64,000 bases of DNA from contig JAGRIU010000049.1 in NCBI GenBank assembly GCA_020443075.1, positions 1-64,000 on the forward strand, given 5' to 3'. The stretch comes from Alphaproteobacteria bacterium. GTDB lineage: Bacteria > Pseudomonadota > Alphaproteobacteria > Micavibrionales > Micavibrionaceae. Both the position numbers and the translations under genes were made by a program. The notes beneath the pieces are model-generated. The model was not told the DNA's origin and did not search any database. It saw only the letters and a program-made list of their open reading frames with translations. Positions 62,802-64,000 of this stretch are shown in pieces; the first letter of the stretch is position 1; each line of letters starts with the position of its first letter.

Positions 62802-64000
62802 ATGTTTGGTAAAAAAGGCGCCTCAAAACCTCAGTCTTCTCAGAAGCCCGCTGTTAAAGCTAAGCCTTCTGTAGAGTTGGAAGCTTTGCCTCAAGAAGAG
62901 GTTAAGGAACAAGAGGCTGAAGAGGTTGAGGACGTCTCTGAACCGAAGAAACCTTCTTCAAAAAAGACCAAATCCGAGGAGACCAAAAAGAAGTCGGTTG
63001 CTTCGAGTATGCCGGATATTGCCGATATTTCTGCTGCTATCAGTTCAGACGAGGCCGAGGAGGGCAGAAAAACCGATGCCCGTAAAAAAGATAAAAAATC
63101 GTCAGATAAATCTCCTAAAACCAATGTTGATGATCCTTTTTCATCAATGGAAGGGCATAAGGCTTCTGAGGATGAGGCCGGGCATGAAGAAAGCTTGACA
63201 GGTTTGCGGCTGAAGCGGGCTCGGAACCGAATTTGGCTGGATTTGCGCGACGGGATTGACCTGAAGGCGTTGGCCAATATGGAGGCCAAGCTTGCGCGTG
63301 AAGAGGTGGCCAGCGCGGTTGAAGAAATCGCGCGCTTTCGTAATCTGGATCTTACGCCCGCAGAGTTGCAATCGATTGCCAAGGAATGCGCTGATGACAT
63401 GCTGGGCTTTGGTCCGCTGGAGGAGCTTCTGGCGCGCGACGACATCGCCGATATTATGATTAACGGGCCTGATACAACCTATATCGAGGTTAAGGGGCGG
63501 ATTGAAAAAACCAAGATTAAATTTCGTGATAACCAGCATTTGACGACGATTTGTCAGCGGATTGTCGGAGCAATCGGGCGGCGCGTTGATGAAGCCTCGC
63601 CGATTTGTGATGCGCGTTTGCCGGACGGATCGCGTGTGAACGTGATTATTCCGCCTCTGGCTGTGGACGGGGCGTGTATGACAATCCGGAAGTTTACCAA
63701 GGATAAGCTGACTTTGGAGAAGCTTCTTGAGTTTGGTTCGATGACGCCGTCTTGTGCGAAGCTGATTATGGCGATCGGGCGTTGCCGGGTGAATGTTTTG
63801 GTGTCTGGCGGGACGGGGTCGGGCAAGACGACGATGCTCAACTGTTTGACGCGTTATATCGAGTCCGGTGAGCGGATTGTGACGTGTGAGGATGCGTGCG
63901 AGCTTCAGCTCCAGCAGCCGCACGTTGTGCGTTTGGAGACACGGCCGCCGAACCTCGAAGGGGTCGGCGAGGTGACGATGCGGGATTTGGTGAAGAACTG
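62802..64000 (+). CDS. cpaF: Tad pilus ATPase CpaF (TadA), 3' end outside window
   Basis: The secretion ATPase powering Flp assembly, cut by the window end after about 400 residues. The core begins near residue 135 ([20 protein letters not shown]) and shows the hexameric ATPase N-domain ([20 protein letters not shown]), [20 protein letters not shown], Walker [16 protein letters not shown], and the Asp box [20 protein letters not shown]. The first 130 residues are a Lys/Glu/Ser-rich, probably disordered extension, longer than usual. It starts 10 bp after cpaE. Confidence 0.94.
   Translation, partial: MFGKKGASKPQSSQKPAVKAKPSVELEALPQEEVKEQEAEEVEDVSEPKKPSSKKTKSEETKKKSVASSMPDIADISAAISSDEAEEGRKTDARKKDKKSSDKSPKTNVDDPFSSMEGHKASEDEAGHEESLTGLRLKRARNRIWLDLRDGIDLKALANMEAKLAREEVASAVEEIARFRNLDLTPAELQSIAKECADDMLGFGPLEELLARDDIADIMINGPDTTYIEVKGRIEKTKIKFRDNQHLTTICQRIVGAIGRRVDEASPICDARLPDGSRVNVIIPPLAVDGACMTIRKFTKDKLTLEKLLEFGSMTPSCAKLIMAIGRCRVNVLVSGGTGSGKTTMLNCLTRYIESGERIVTCEDACELQLQQPHVVRLETRPPNLEGVGEVTMRDLVKN

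Overview
The window looks like a chromosomal segment of a Gram-negative alphaproteobacterium. Evidence: an IalB-family protein, an SDHAF4/DUF1674 assembly factor, a short SRP RNA just upstream of dnaX, the pal-cpoB-tilS-ftsH and hisZ-purA orders, lpoA/rsmI/yraN/BON clustering, and a Caulobacter-type cpa (Tad) pilus locus. The exact genus cannot be read from the sequence; a Micavibrio-like or Rhodospirillales-like lineage is a guess. No tRNA, rRNA, CRISPR array, transposase or phage gene was recognised, and almost all genes look like stable core genes.

Layout. 1-6.4 kb (minus strand): a truncated secreted protein, ialB-like gene, EAL phosphodiesterase, heparinase II/III-like protein, rpe, rsmB and a chorismate mutase. 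6.4-10.4 kb: SDHAF4-like gene, SRP RNA, dnaX-ybaB, xth and bcp. 10.4-20.9 kb: a large AsmA/YhdP-like envelope protein, tyrS, anmK, a Sua5-type TsaC, a sterol-desaturase-family protein, a GNAT, GDP-fucose synthase, a CheD homologue without its catalytic residues, and a small unknown. 21-30.4 kb: CtlX-type hydrolase, PQ-loop protein, M3 peptidase, split mnmD/mnmC, WecA/TagO-type transferase, AMIN-domain lipoprotein and a dicarboxylate/glutamate symporter. 30.4-33 kb: EF-hand protein, ECF sigma factor, putative membrane anti-sigma, periplasmic metal-sensor-like protein, and a convergent second sigma-like gene. 33-41 kb: trhO, ahpC/ahpD, an MscS channel, a TetR regulator, lpoA, rsmI, yraN and dolP-like. 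41-50.6 kb: pal, cpoB, tilS, ftsH, glmM, hisZ, purA. 50.7-57 kb: a tail-anchored pseudokinase with a small membrane partner, a 58-residue ORF, cspA, an LplT-like MFS protein, an MTAN-like nucleosidase and an unknown membrane-anchored protein. 57-64 kb: two Flp pilins, cpaA, cpaB, cpaC, cpaD, cpaE and the start of cpaF, cut by the window edge.

The most unusual content is non-coding. Three intergenic copies of a 72-106 bp structured repeat (26.2, 34.7 and 40.3 kb) keep their flanks and a 14-base core, while the outer stem changes sequence between copies and its two arms change together. A second group of unrelated palindromic insertions lies between 15.4 and 18.3 kb: two sit in frame inside the essential-type genes anmK and tsaC/sua5, and two bracket the desaturase gene, one of them supplying its C-terminus. 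Protein-level oddities are the catalytically dead CheD, the pseudokinase, a DnaX with a reduced zinc finger and a CpaF with a long charged N-terminal extension.
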